A stretch of 32,087 nucleotides of DNA, taken from the IMG/VR virus record IMGVR_UViG_3300009071_000031, positions 1-32,087 of that record; one strand, 5' to 3'. Positions 15,708 through 21,482 of this stretch are shown here, in pieces; the stretch's first letter is position 1, and each line of letters starts with the position of its first letter. The position numbers and the translations under genes are program-made. This DNA is from a virus. Under the pieces are notes generated by a model, which did not search any database, was not told the origin of the DNA, and saw only the letters and a program-made list of their open reading frames with translations.

Positions 15708-16114
15708 TATCCCTCTATAATTTTTTCTTCTTGTTTACTAGGTAATAAGACCACACCATGAATTGCTGTCACATTGTGGTCTACTGTTTCTCTAGAACCT
15801 ATACCTATACGGTTCAAAAGACTTTCTGCGGCTTTTAATCTAAGCTCGCCCTTGGGGGTTGTTCCGTCTTCATCTAAAGCGTTAATTAAGTTGTTAGCCG
15901 CTTTCATACCATGAGACGCTAGGTAGTTCTGTGTTCGTTCTACTATCTCGTTAGAAACTGAGTTAACTAACCAAGAGCGTGATGTAGGCTCATATCCTGC
16001 GGTTTTCATTGCTTGGGGTACACTTCCGCCGTTATCCATGAGGGCATCTACAAATGCTTCTTGTTTTTCTGTTAGTTCTTTTTTTTGTTTAGGTTTTTGA
16101 GGTAGTAGGTTCAT
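15707..16114 (-). CDS. terS: Terminase small subunit (probable)
   Basis: 135 residues. The N-terminal block LTEKQEAFVDALMDNGGSVPQAMKTAGY near residue 14 is the helix-turn-helix typical of terminase small subunits of the Terminase_2 type. Helices follow (VERTQNYLASHGMKAANNLINAL, then LRLKAAESLLNRIG) that would form the oligomer. It would bind the phage packaging site and pass DNA to TerL, about 0.9 kb away in the same transcript with four small genes between. The length is right and no break is seen. The assignment rests on the opening motif and context. Confidence 0.75.
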   Translation of the reverse strand: MNLLPQKPKQKKELTEKQEAFVDALMDNGGSVPQAMKTAGYEPTSRSWLVNSVSNEIVERTQNYLASHGMKAANNLINALDEDGTTPKGELRLKAAESLLNRIGIGSRETVDHNVTAIHGVVLLPSKQEEKIIEG

Positions 16115-16115
16115 T

Positions 16116-16466
16116 TTAGTAACTAGGTTTTCTAACTCCGCCGCCTTTAGCGTATACTTTTATTGTTCCGCCTTTAGCTTTAGCCATGTCTTTATCACTT
16201 ATTTTTCTTCCTTTTTTCTTAGCAAGATAGTTTTCTAAATCTTTATACCGTCTCTCTAAGTCTTTTGGTAAAGTTTCCGGGTTTATTCTTTTAAACCAAC
16301 TAGGTGGTCTATAAGGTTCCATTCCCTTAAATTCGTATTGACCTTTAGGTTTTTCTAGAAACTTTTTAAGTCTATCTATAAAATCTTTATTCTTCTTATT
16401 TTTCTTATTCTTCTCACGCTGTTCTTCGTCAGCCAATGATTCTTGTCTACTTCTTTGTTGTACCAT
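16116..16466 (-). CDS. Lys-rich protein with YAKGGGVRK tail, first gene of the late operon
   Basis: 116 residues, very basic. Residues 1-40 are Arg/Lys/Glu/Gln-rich and probably coiled; the middle has YRPPSWFKRINPETLPKDLERRYKDLENYL; the end is GGTIKVYAKGGGVRKPSY, shared with the protein at 15429-15707. The ATG follows GGGGGA by eight bases. It is the first gene behind the divergent promoter pair, 112 bases from the -10 box. A six-codon frame (16491-16511) with GGGAG upstream lies in its leader and could be a regulatory leader peptide. Function unknown. Confidence 0.65.
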   Translation of the reverse strand: MVQQRSRQESLADEEQREKNKKNKKNKDFIDRLKKFLEKPKGQYEFKGMEPYRPPSWFKRINPETLPKDLERRYKDLENYLAKKKGRKISDKDMAKAKGGTIKVYAKGGGVRKPSY

Positions 16467-16577
16467 GTTTGTTATCCCCCAAGGTGTTACTTATAGTACA
16501 CTATGCACCATATCTCCCTTTTGTTTTTACTAATTAAAGTGGTGGAGTATGTGCTTGTTTTGTACTTACCTTATTAT

Positions 16578-16605
16578 ATTATACACGATATCTCCTAGTT
16601 GTCAA
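16578..16605 (-). promoter_or_regulatory. Sigma-70 promoter for the packaging/virion operon
   Basis: Perfect TTGACA (16605-16600) and perfect TATAAT (16583-16578), 16-base spacer, with GTG preceding the -10 and AT following it. It points left into the late genes with an untranslated leader of about 105 bases. A host sigma-70 promoter of this strength in front of late genes suggests either early firing or control by a repressor or a phage factor. Confidence 0.85.
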
Positions 16606-16635
16606 GTTAATTCTAATAAAAAAATTATTTTTTAC

Positions 16636-16663
16636 TTGACAAAATGGCACACAGGTGTATAAT
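16636..16663 (+). promoter_or_regulatory. Divergent sigma-70 promoter pointing into the non-coding region
   Basis: Perfect TTGACA (16636-16641) and perfect TATAAT (16658-16663), 16-base spacer, again GTG before the -10. It is back to back with the late promoter, 30 bases between the two -35 boxes. No rightward gene follows; all genes up to 24085 are on the other strand. A perfect promoter without a gene suggests a non-coding RNA or a replication primer. Confidence 0.8.
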
Positions 16664-17228
16664 AGAACTACCCCCTTACCCGGGGGCTTACACCCTGTAT
16701 ACAGATAGACCTATAAGGGTTCCCGCAGGGTCAAGCGTTTACTAGTTTACAGGGTAAATTCTATAAAATTGTAGCAACTTTGTATACAGCCTACCACCCC
16801 ACCCCCCATGCCCCTAGCGACCCTATTAAAATAAATATATATATATCAATAACTTAGCTATCTATATAACTTACGATAATTATCATATAAAAAGACACCT
16901 AAAAAACCCCCAAAAACCCCCGATTATAACTTACGATAATTACAGATGTCGTAAGATATATTTTATTTCCCCTAAATTTATTCTAGATACAAAAAAGGGT
17001 TAAAGCGGGTTTTATTAGGGGTGGTACCCTAAATTAATTCTAAGGTACTCTAAATTAAACCCTCAACTGGTTCCTAGTTTATTTAGGGCTTATTCCCTAG
17101 CCCCATTGCGAACAATAAGCACCCTAAAAACCCTTCAATTTACACGCATAAACCACTAATTAAACTTAGATGTAAACTAGGGTTAGAACCTCAATAAAAC
17201 TGGGTGTATCCGCAAGAATACCCGAAAT
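16664..17228 (+). ncRNA. Candidate non-coding transcript / origin-like region
   Basis: No gene of useful length on either strand. Behind the consensus promoter the sequence carries CCCCC/GGGGG (loop of six) at about 16671-16686, ACCCTGTA (16692-16699) pairing with TACAGGGT (16748-16755), the palindrome CTGTATACAG and a second TGTATACAG near 16782, then an AT tract (16828-16850), two 18-base direct repeats, and many short CCCTAAA/AACCC elements up to 17180. The leftward terminator at 17229 shields it from leftward transcripts. It could be a regulatory RNA, a replication origin with transcript priming, or both. The 3' end of any RNA is not obvious. Confidence 0.4.
16865..16942. repeat. Two 18-base direct repeats, 60 bases apart, iteron-like
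   Basis: TATAACTTACGATAATTA occurs at 16865-16882 and 16925-16942, exactly 60 bases apart. The second copy is followed by TCGTAAG (16949-16955), an inverted match to its CTTACGA core. An AT tract lies just to the left. Repeats plus AT tract resemble a protein-binding origin, but no initiator gene was recognised. Confidence 0.6.
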
Positions 17229-17251
17229 AAAAAACCCCCTAAAAAGGGGGC
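17229..17251 (-). terminator. Intrinsic terminator of the leftward early transcript
   Basis: Minus strand: CCCCC (17250-17246), loop, GGGGG (17239-17235), then six Ts and ATTT. It follows the stop of the gene at 17277-17504 by about 25 bases and marks the left border of the accessory module. Confidence 0.85.
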
Positions 17252-17270
17252 TTGTAACTGGTTATTAGTT
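17251..17270. repeat. 20-base direct repeat in front of a terminator, copy 1
   Basis: The plus-strand 20-mer beginning CTTGTAACTGG and ending TTATTAGTT is repeated exactly at 17742-17761. In both places it abuts the 5' side of the terminator stem (minus strand). The core AACTGGTT also recurs near 17066, 18114 and 18188. Confidence 0.85.
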
Positions 17271-17276
17271 AGGGGT

Positions 17277-17504
17277 TTATTTATTATTATTACTAATATT
17301 AATTTTAAGATTAAAAGCCCCTCTTTTTGTCATTTCATCAGTTATAAAAGTTAATACTTCTTTATGATTAACTAAAGTTTTATTATTAATGAAATCAAAA
17401 ACATTAGATAAAGCATCTAAAGAACCAACTATATATTTATAATCGCTATGGCTAATATCATTAGATAAATTTGATAATTGATATTCAATTTTATTTTTAT
17501 TCAT
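17277..17504 (-). CDS. Small hypothetical protein, paralogue of 17976-18221
   Basis: 75 residues from the ATG at 17504. An upstream TTG (17576) keeps the frame open but lies in a structured leader. The ATG is preferred because it aligns with the start of its paralogue (MN...YQL versus MN...LQL). The central block GSLDALSNVFDFINN matches GSIDALTNIFNWAIN of the protein at 17976-18221, so the two are diverged copies. No ribosome site is obvious. It ends just before a terminator and is thus the last gene of its own short transcript. I know no family with this block; it looks like a short amphipathic helical protein. Confidence 0.65.
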   Translation of the reverse strand: MNKNKIEYQLSNLSNDISHSDYKYIVGSLDALSNVFDFINNKTLVNHKEVLTFITDEMTKRGAFNLKINISNNNK

Positions 17505-17714
17505 AATTATTCTAGATAAACTAATTTTATTAATTGTATATATTAATCTTAACCATGCAAAAAAGACATAAGCCAAATTTTACTTTTTTTAAAAGCTAAA
17601 AAATAAATGGGGGTTTTATGCGGGTTACAAAAGATTTAAGCCCCTGGCATAAGCTGTCATTAAAAATTTGGCTGCTAAAACAAAGTTTATGCAAAATAAA
17701 CATACTAAGAGAAT
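17505..17714 (-). promoter_or_regulatory. Leader region with an 11-bp inverted repeat
   Basis: About 210 bases without a convincing gene between a terminator and the small gene at 17277-17504. AGCCAAATTTT (17571-17581) and AAAATTTGGCT (17663-17673) are perfect inverted repeats, and AGCTTATGCC-like words recur beside them. On the minus strand this would be a long hairpin in the gene's 5' leader. No consensus promoter was found. A 36-codon frame here has no ribosome site and was not accepted. Confidence 0.4.
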
Positions 17715-17742
17715 AAAAAAACCCCGCTTTTTAGGGCGGGGC
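17714..17742 (-). terminator. Intrinsic terminator after the membrane-peptide operon
   Basis: Minus strand: CCCCGC (17741-17736), loop of eight, GCGGGG (17727-17722), then seven Ts and ATT. It follows the 29-residue peptide gene. Stem and loop are identical to the terminator at 18545-18574. Confidence 0.9.
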
Positions 17743-17761
17743 TTGTAACTGGTTATTAGTT
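17742..17761. repeat. 20-base direct repeat in front of a terminator, copy 2
   Basis: Exact second copy of the 20-mer at 17251-17270, again just upstream (minus strand) of a terminator. The pair suggests that a terminator cassette with its upstream flank was duplicated, in step with the duplication of the neighbouring paralogous genes. Confidence 0.85.
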
Positions 17762-17768
17762 CGGGTTA

Positions 17769-17858
17769 TTAAATATTTATATCAAGTATTATAAAAGCAA
17801 AAAAAACCCAAACAAGATTGATAGAAATACTCCATAATATTAATTCAAATATATTCAT
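17769..17858 (-). CDS. 29-residue membrane peptide
   Basis: ATG at 17858, two bases after the stop of the previous peptide gene. The product, starting MNIFELILWSISINLVW and ending IILDINI, is almost wholly hydrophobic, with two Trp and one predicted membrane helix. It is the last frame before the terminator. No ribosome site is clear, so it may depend on coupling to the upstream peptide. Peptides this short are missed by standard gene finders. Possible roles: small holin-like, membrane-enzyme modulator or superinfection exclusion; none can be chosen. Confidence 0.5.
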   Translation of the reverse strand: MNIFELILWSISINLVWVFFAFIILDINI

Positions 17859-17860
17859 GA

Positions 17861-17935
17861 TTACTTATAAAAGAAGGCAAGAATAAAAACGCCTACACAA
17901 ATTAAAAGCATGAATAATATAAAATCACTAAGCAT
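17861..17935 (-). CDS. 24-residue membrane peptide
   Basis: The ATG at 17935 directly follows the stop of the 15-residue peptide (TAA then ATG). The product begins MLSDFILFMLLICVG and ends AFFYK: a single membrane helix with a basic end, an acidic residue near the N-terminus and one Cys. This resembles other small single-pass phage peptides in plan. Translation would be by reinitiation. Function unknown. Confidence 0.55.
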   Translation of the reverse strand: MLSDFILFMLLICVGVFILAFFYK

Positions 17936-17983
17936 TTAAATTAATACCCAAATAGCAAAAACTATTAATACACATTCAATCAT
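17936..17983 (-). CDS. 15-residue hydrophobic peptide
   Basis: The ATG at 17983 overlaps the end of the gene at 17976-18221 by eight bases and follows GGGGG by nine bases, a possible ribosome site. The product MIECVLIVFAIWVLI is entirely hydrophobic apart from one Glu. It could be a membrane peptide or a translational bridge between the upstream gene and the next peptide. The exact stop-start chaining on both sides is the main evidence. Confidence 0.4.
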   Translation of the reverse strand: MIECVLIVFAIWVLI

Positions 17984-18221
17984 TTAAAGAACCCCCAAAA
18001 GCTTTGTTAAAATTTCTGGTTAAGCTTTCACTGGATACGCTAAGATAAGAACAGTTTAAAAGTCTTAATTCTTTTTCTAGCTTATCTCTTAAACTATCAA
18101 TATTAACTTTGTTAACTGGTTCATTAATAGCCCAGTTAAATATATTAGTTAAAGCATCAATAGAACCATGATGAGAACCCCGAATATTAACTGGTTTTGT
18201 TAATTGCAATTTATAATTCAT
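17976..18221 (-). CDS. Small hypothetical protein, paralogue of 17277-17504
   Basis: 81 residues. The block GSIDALTNIFNWAIN near residue 19 matches GSLDALSNVFDFINN of the gene at 17277-17504. A second half (IDSLRDKLEKELRLLN) is helical and charged. The ATG follows GGAGG in the 3' end of the previous gene (11-base overlap). It is followed without a gap by three tiny membrane peptides. No known family; possibly the soluble partner of those peptides, though that is only suggested by gene order. Confidence 0.7.
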   Translation of the reverse strand: MNYKLQLTKPVNIRGSHHGSIDALTNIFNWAINEPVNKVNIDSLRDKLEKELRLLNCSYLSVSSESLTRNFNKAFGGSLND

Positions 18222-18456
18222 TTTGTAACCCTCCTATTTTTTTTCTTTTCATACCCTCTACAATAGATTTATAATTTCTATCTATTCTAGCGGTAAAAAA
18301 ATCAATGTTAAAAGCATCATTAGACGCTTGACAGTATTTAATCATGCGGTCTAATTTTTCATGATAAGCAATAGAACTTTCATAAAAAAACTTATCTTGG
18401 GCTAATTCATCCGCCAACACTTCAAAATGTTTTTGGGTCATATATGGTGTAGTCAT
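18211..18456 (-). CDS. Small hypothetical protein, KHF-type
   Basis: 81 residues, starting MTTPYMTQKHFEVLADELAQ, with a charged helical middle (AYHEKLDRMIKYCQ) and FNIDFFTARIDRNY near residue 50. The TQKHFxxxAxxL...FxxxRF pattern loosely resembles a widespread small marine-phage protein of unknown function that I recall. The ATG follows AAAGGGAG by seven bases. First gene of a short operon that ends at the terminator at 17714. No catalytic motif. Confidence 0.7.
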   Translation of the reverse strand: MTTPYMTQKHFEVLADELAQDKFFYESSIAYHEKLDRMIKYCQASNDAFNIDFFTARIDRNYKSIVEGMKRKKIGGLQNEL

Positions 18457-18492
18457 TTTTTAACTCCCTTTGTTAAATTATTAATAGTTTAT

Positions 18493-18522
18493 TCTATACA
18501 CCTAAAAAGGCGTAATTGTGAA
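18493..18522 (-). promoter_or_regulatory. Possible sigma-70 promoter for the small-peptide operon
   Basis: TTCACA (18522-18517) and TATAGA (18498-18493), 18-base spacer, with GTG before the -10 as in the three strong promoters. It lies between a terminator and the gene starting at 18456, where a promoter is required. Weaker match than the others. Confidence 0.4.
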
Positions 18523-18544
18523 ATACTTTTTTAGAGTAGATACC

Positions 18545-18574
18545 AATAAAAAACCCCGCTTTTTAGGGCGGGGC
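18545..18574 (-). terminator. Intrinsic terminator after the DUF932 operon
   Basis: Minus strand: CCCCGC (18573-18568), loop of eight, GCGGGG (18559-18554), then six Ts and ATT. Same stem and loop as the terminator at 17714-17742. Confidence 0.9.
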
Positions 18575-18599
18575 AATTTACTTTATTTTAGGGTAATTT

Positions 18600-18680
18600 T
18601 TAAAGGATTAAAAACAATAAGCCAACTATTACCGCTAGCCAAAAAACCTTGTTTAAACCCGCTATTATTTCCTCAATCAT
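18600..18680 (-). CDS. 26-residue membrane peptide after DUF932
   Basis: The ATG at 18680 stands six bases after AGAAGGG, a strong ribosome site, so this start is preferred over the longer open frame that overlaps the DUF932 gene. The product begins MIEEIIAGLNKVFW and continues with a Leu/Val/Ile/Gly helix to the end (GLLFLIL). It has a charged head and one membrane span. It lies 65 bases downstream of the DUF932 gene and just before a terminator. Function unknown; similar in plan to the peptides at 17769-17983. Confidence 0.6.
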   Translation of the reverse strand: MIEEIIAGLNKVFWLAVIVGLLFLIL

Positions 18681-18745
18681 TTTAAACCCTTCTTTTATGT
18701 TATTTACGTTATTTTTTATATTTTTTGTTAACATAATTTTGAAAG

Positions 18746-19759
18746 TTAAAATTGTAGGTTTACCCCTTTTGGTATTACGAATACGCCCGATAACATATTT
18801 TGCCAATCTTCAGTATTCATAAACTCTCTAACTTTATCTTCTCGTTTAACTTGGGCGGTATGAGTTTTTGAACCCGCCCTGGTCATTGAGACTTCTGTAA
18901 TTTCTCCTGTTTTCTCGTTTTCACGCTCAAAAGTATCGTCAATATGTGTACTCCAATGCGTAAGAGCATTAAACAAATTCCAAACAGTAGAGCCAAGATT
19001 GTTTTTTTCTCTATCGAATTGATATAAAAAGTAATCTAATAATTTTTTATTAACTTCTACTTTTTGCTGTATTCCAAAACGACTTAAACCGCTTTTTTTC
19101 TTGGCTATGTTTTGAGCTAGAATATATGCGACTTGGTCAAGTGTTACCTCTTGTTTAATCATTTTGTCCATGAGGTCTTTATTCTCATTAAACATTTGGA
19201 TTGTTTTAGTTACTTGATTAAGTGTTGCATTAACATTTAAACCCGTAGTATGCTTTTGTTTTACATGATACATACGTTGACCGCCAAACACTAAAGAATT
19301 ACGGCATAAATCACGATAAGCACCCGCAAAAGCTTGATACATCCACGACATATCAACAGAATTAAAAATATCACTTCTCATATTAACCTTGCTATTATCG
19401 GGCATAACATGGGTTAAATCTGGATAAGACATAGTACGCTTTTGTTTTCTGCCCCCTTCATAAATAGTATCAGTAACAACAACATTTTTAGGAAGGTTTT
19501 TATCTTGCATAACCTTTTCTGCATGTTTTTGAAATAAAATAGCGGGTTCAATAATTTTATACTTGTTACTTCTTGACCGCCCTAAAATCTCCATTGTATC
19601 GGGTCTATAAACAATTACTTGGTCATCCATTGTAGTTTCGGTTTTAATTCCATTTTCATTATCTAAAATAATTTTTGGGTTAACCGCTTTTTTAATTGGC
19701 ATTTCAAATAACGAAACATCCATTAAATTATCGTGGGTTCTTGTTATAGTATCTTGCAT
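18746..19759 (-). CDS. DUF932 family protein
   Basis: 337 residues with the pattern of DUF932 (phage/plasmid-like) proteins: an N-terminal region with YKIIEPAILFQ near residue 84, the central GAYRDLCRNSLVFGG block around 142-156, a long helical section (NENKDLMDKMIKQEVTLDQ), then NLGSTVWNLFNALTHWSTH and a C-terminal R-G-S-T/K motif. The family is common on phages and plasmids and has no settled function. Full length and apparently intact. The ATG follows GGGAG by seven bases. First gene of a two-gene unit with the 26-residue membrane peptide. The role is likely in early takeover or DNA metabolism, but that is inference. Confidence 0.85.
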   Translation of the reverse strand: MQDTITRTHDNLMDVSLFEMPIKKAVNPKIILDNENGIKTETTMDDQVIVYRPDTMEILGRSRSNKYKIIEPAILFQKHAEKVMQDKNLPKNVVVTDTIYEGGRKQKRTMSYPDLTHVMPDNSKVNMRSDIFNSVDMSWMYQAFAGAYRDLCRNSLVFGGQRMYHVKQKHTTGLNVNATLNQVTKTIQMFNENKDLMDKMIKQEVTLDQVAYILAQNIAKKKSGLSRFGIQQKVEVNKKLLDYFLYQFDREKNNLGSTVWNLFNALTHWSTHIDDTFERENEKTGEITEVSMTRAGSKTHTAQVKREDKVREFMNTEDWQNMLSGVFVIPKGVNLQF

Positions 19760-19783
19760 AATAAAACTCCCTTTTTTATGCGT

Positions 19784-19972
19784 TTATTTTTTATTGCTTA
19801 TTTGCAATATATTTTCTTTATATGTTTTTTTGTTAGATACAAAGTTTTTTTTATTCTTTTTTTTGTGTCCTGTAATTCCAGAACCATCCTTATAAACATC
19901 TTGGGTAAAATAATAATCTTGGCTTTTAGTGTCTTTACCAAAAGGATAATTTGAAATTCTTTTTTTAGGCAT
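19784..19972 (-). CDS. Small basic hypothetical protein
   Basis: 62 residues, Lys/Asn/Tyr-rich, starting MPKKRISNYPFGKDTKSQDY. It overlaps the end of the Gp88-like gene by eight bases, which suggests coupled translation, and its stop lies 24 bases before the DUF932 start. The composition is of low complexity towards the end (HKKKNKKNFVSNKK). No family recognised. An open frame on the opposite strand here is hydrophobic by chance of complementarity and was not accepted. Confidence 0.55.
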   Translation of the reverse strand: MPKKRISNYPFGKDTKSQDYYFTQDVYKDGSGITGHKKKNKKNFVSNKKTYKENILQISNKK

Positions 19973-20669
19973 CTAAAACAAATCCCGAAAAATCATTTTT
20001 TGCTTTACCCTTGGCAACTAACCCCGCAATACTATTGTAAGGGTCTAAAAATCTTAAATCATTGGTGTCAGCGTTGACAACTTTATATCCATTAAATTTT
20101 TTAGGTAAACTTTTACGAAACACCACAGAAATATTACCACCTTTTTTTAAGATATCAAAAGCTTGTTTTTTATTATCTTCATTTAAACTATAGGTAATAT
20201 GATAATTTTTAGGTAATGTACCATTGACAAATTTTAACGCCCTCTTGTAAACCTTGGTATAATCATACCATTGAATACTTTTAAATTCATCTATTAAACC
20301 TGTATTCTCCCATGATATATCCGAAGTACCATTTAATCTAATACAAGGAACTAGCCCTTTAGATTTAGCCTTTTTAATAAAAGCGTTTATTTCTTTTCTA
20401 AGTTTATCTAAAAAAGTTTTTCTTTCTTGTATGTACCATAAAGTTTTATTTATACGCCCTTGTTTAACACTATCGTACGCACCATGACCCGCAGTATATA
20501 AACAAGCCCTTTTACAACCTTTTGAAGCTTGCGGGCATACATTAAAACCCGATTGATTAGAAGGGGCAAGATACAAAATTGCGGTCATAAACCCGTATTT
20601 TTGCCCCTTAACTGTCTTAGCATTATTATCTATATTAAGTAGTTTTTTTGATTTAGTAAATGCAATCAT
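19965..20669 (-). CDS. Gp88-like phage protein with CX6CX3C motif
   Basis: 234 residues. The N-terminal part reads GFMTAILYLAPSNQSGFNVCP, then ASKGCKRACLYTAGHG with Cys45, Cys52 and Cys56, followed by RINKTLWYIQER. Later there is RLNGTSDISWE near residue 113 and KVVNADTNDLRFLDP near 197. This matches the family I know as mycobacteriophage 'gene product 88' type proteins, found in many phages and of unknown function. The clustered Cys suggest a metal or Fe-S site. The ATG overlaps the previous stop by four bases. No membrane segment; an enzyme acting in the cytoplasm seems likely. Confidence 0.7.
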   Translation of the reverse strand: MIAFTKSKKLLNIDNNAKTVKGQKYGFMTAILYLAPSNQSGFNVCPQASKGCKRACLYTAGHGAYDSVKQGRINKTLWYIQERKTFLDKLRKEINAFIKKAKSKGLVPCIRLNGTSDISWENTGLIDEFKSIQWYDYTKVYKRALKFVNGTLPKNYHITYSLNEDNKKQAFDILKKGGNISVVFRKSLPKKFNGYKVVNADTNDLRFLDPYNSIAGLVAKGKAKNDFSGFVLDA

Positions 20670-21073
20670 TTTTTTTGCTCTTGTTCTATCAAACCAAATC
20701 TATAATGTTTAGTATCTATAACAGCAACATTAAAAGTTTGTTTATTTACTGTAATTCTCTCTATCGTATTATAATAAATATTTCTATAACCTTTTTTGCT
20801 CATATCAAAAGCAATTAAAAATTCGTTAGGGTCTGTATTTCTTTTACCGCCTTTAAGATTTTTTACTACACCTAACCTAAAATTGCCAGTTCTTAAAATA
20901 GCGTATTTATCATAATCTGGATTTACTACAGGATGTCCAAATTCATTGTCGATAAATTGTCGTCTATCTTTTTTCTTCCAACGAATATGGAATATACCAT
21001 TAGTACCGCAAATTTCTTGTATCTTTTGAGGAACGCTTTTTTCAACTTTTTTATAGTCGTCTACATATAACAT
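20666..21073 (-). CDS. Hypothetical protein, beta-rich
   Basis: 135 residues, basic, starting MLYVDDYKKVEKSVPQKI. Strands alternate with turns: GIFHIRWKKKDRRQFIDNEFG, YAILRTGNFRLGVVKNLKGG and FNVAVIDTKHYRFGLIEQ. No motif I can name. The ATG follows AAGGGAG by seven bases and the stop overlaps the Gp88-like start (ATGA), so the two are probably made together and may act together. The preceding 50 bases are very AT-rich with a TTGACT word but no clear -10. Confidence 0.65.
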   Translation of the reverse strand: MLYVDDYKKVEKSVPQKIQEICGTNGIFHIRWKKKDRRQFIDNEFGHPVVNPDYDKYAILRTGNFRLGVVKNLKGGKRNTDPNEFLIAFDMSKKGYRNIYYNTIERITVNKQTFNVAVIDTKHYRFGLIEQEQKK

Positions 21074-21125
21074 TTTAACTCCCTTGTTTAATGTTTAGTT
21101 TACTCTGCATATAAAAAAAAACTAG

Positions 21126-21482
21126 TCAAACATTTTTATAATTTATTTTTGCTTTTATTTTTAGTGTATCTAATATATTTTTTTCTTGTTTTGTTTTTTG
21201 TGTAAATAACCTAAAATTTTTTAATAGGTTCTTAAATGTTTTAGGGTACTTACGCAAAAGATTTGTTTCATAAGCTGTATTAAAATAGAGGCTAGGTAAC
21301 GCTGACATTTTTATGCTGACATTTTTTCGTAAGGCTATGTCATATACGCTGACATTTTTTCTAGCACCTTTTATAAAATATAGTCTACCACCCGATTTAA
21401 ATTTTGTGTGATGATATCTACCAAAATCTGCATCGACAAGTATCCAATCGGTTGACATTTTATTTTCTGTTGACATTGACAT
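21126..21482 (-). CDS. Hypothetical protein directly downstream of the structured RNA region
   Basis: 118 residues, basic, starting MSMSTENKMSTDWILVDADFG. Central RYHHTKFKSGGRLYFIKGARKNVSVYD looks like a small beta domain; the C-terminus is Lys-rich and helical. No family recognised. The ATG follows AAAGGGAG by five bases. The gene's DNA repeats the words ATGTCAA (three times at the start) and AAAAATGTCAGC (three times at 21301-21360). It is the first gene after the long non-coding region at 21483-22297, which could act as its leader. Confidence 0.6.
   Translation of the reverse strand: MSMSTENKMSTDWILVDADFGRYHHTKFKSGGRLYFIKGARKNVSVYDIALRKNVSIKMSALPSLYFNTAYETNLLRKYPKTFKNLLKNFRLFTQKTKQEKNILDTLKIKAKINYKNV
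21301..21360. repeat. Clustered GCTGACATTTTT repeats
   Basis: GCTGACATTTTT (plus strand) occurs at 21301, 21315 and 21348, and TTGACAT at 21452, 21470 and 21476, all inside the 118-residue gene. TGACATTTTTT recurs at 22761 and 22795 in the metallopeptidase gene. The copies straddle the structured region. They may be binding sites or chance in AT-rich coding DNA. Confidence 0.5.

Noticed and set aside
16491-16511. Six-codon leader frame with GGGAG in front, before the first late gene
   Set aside because: Spacing to the ATG is only two bases and the frame is too short to judge; noted under the gene but not listed as a CDS.
17277-17576. A 99-residue version of the small gene starting at a TTG
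   Set aside because: The paralogue aligns with the inner ATG, and the extension lies within one arm of an inverted repeat.
18600-18806. A longer 68-residue version of the 26-residue membrane peptide
   Set aside because: The longer start overlaps the DUF932 gene with no ribosome site, while AGAAGGG sits six bases before the inner ATG.
19733-19954. A hydrophobic 73-codon plus-strand frame that looks like a membrane protein
   Set aside because: It is the complement of a Lys/Asn-rich gene; complementing AAA and AAC gives Phe and Val, so hydrophobicity is an artefact.
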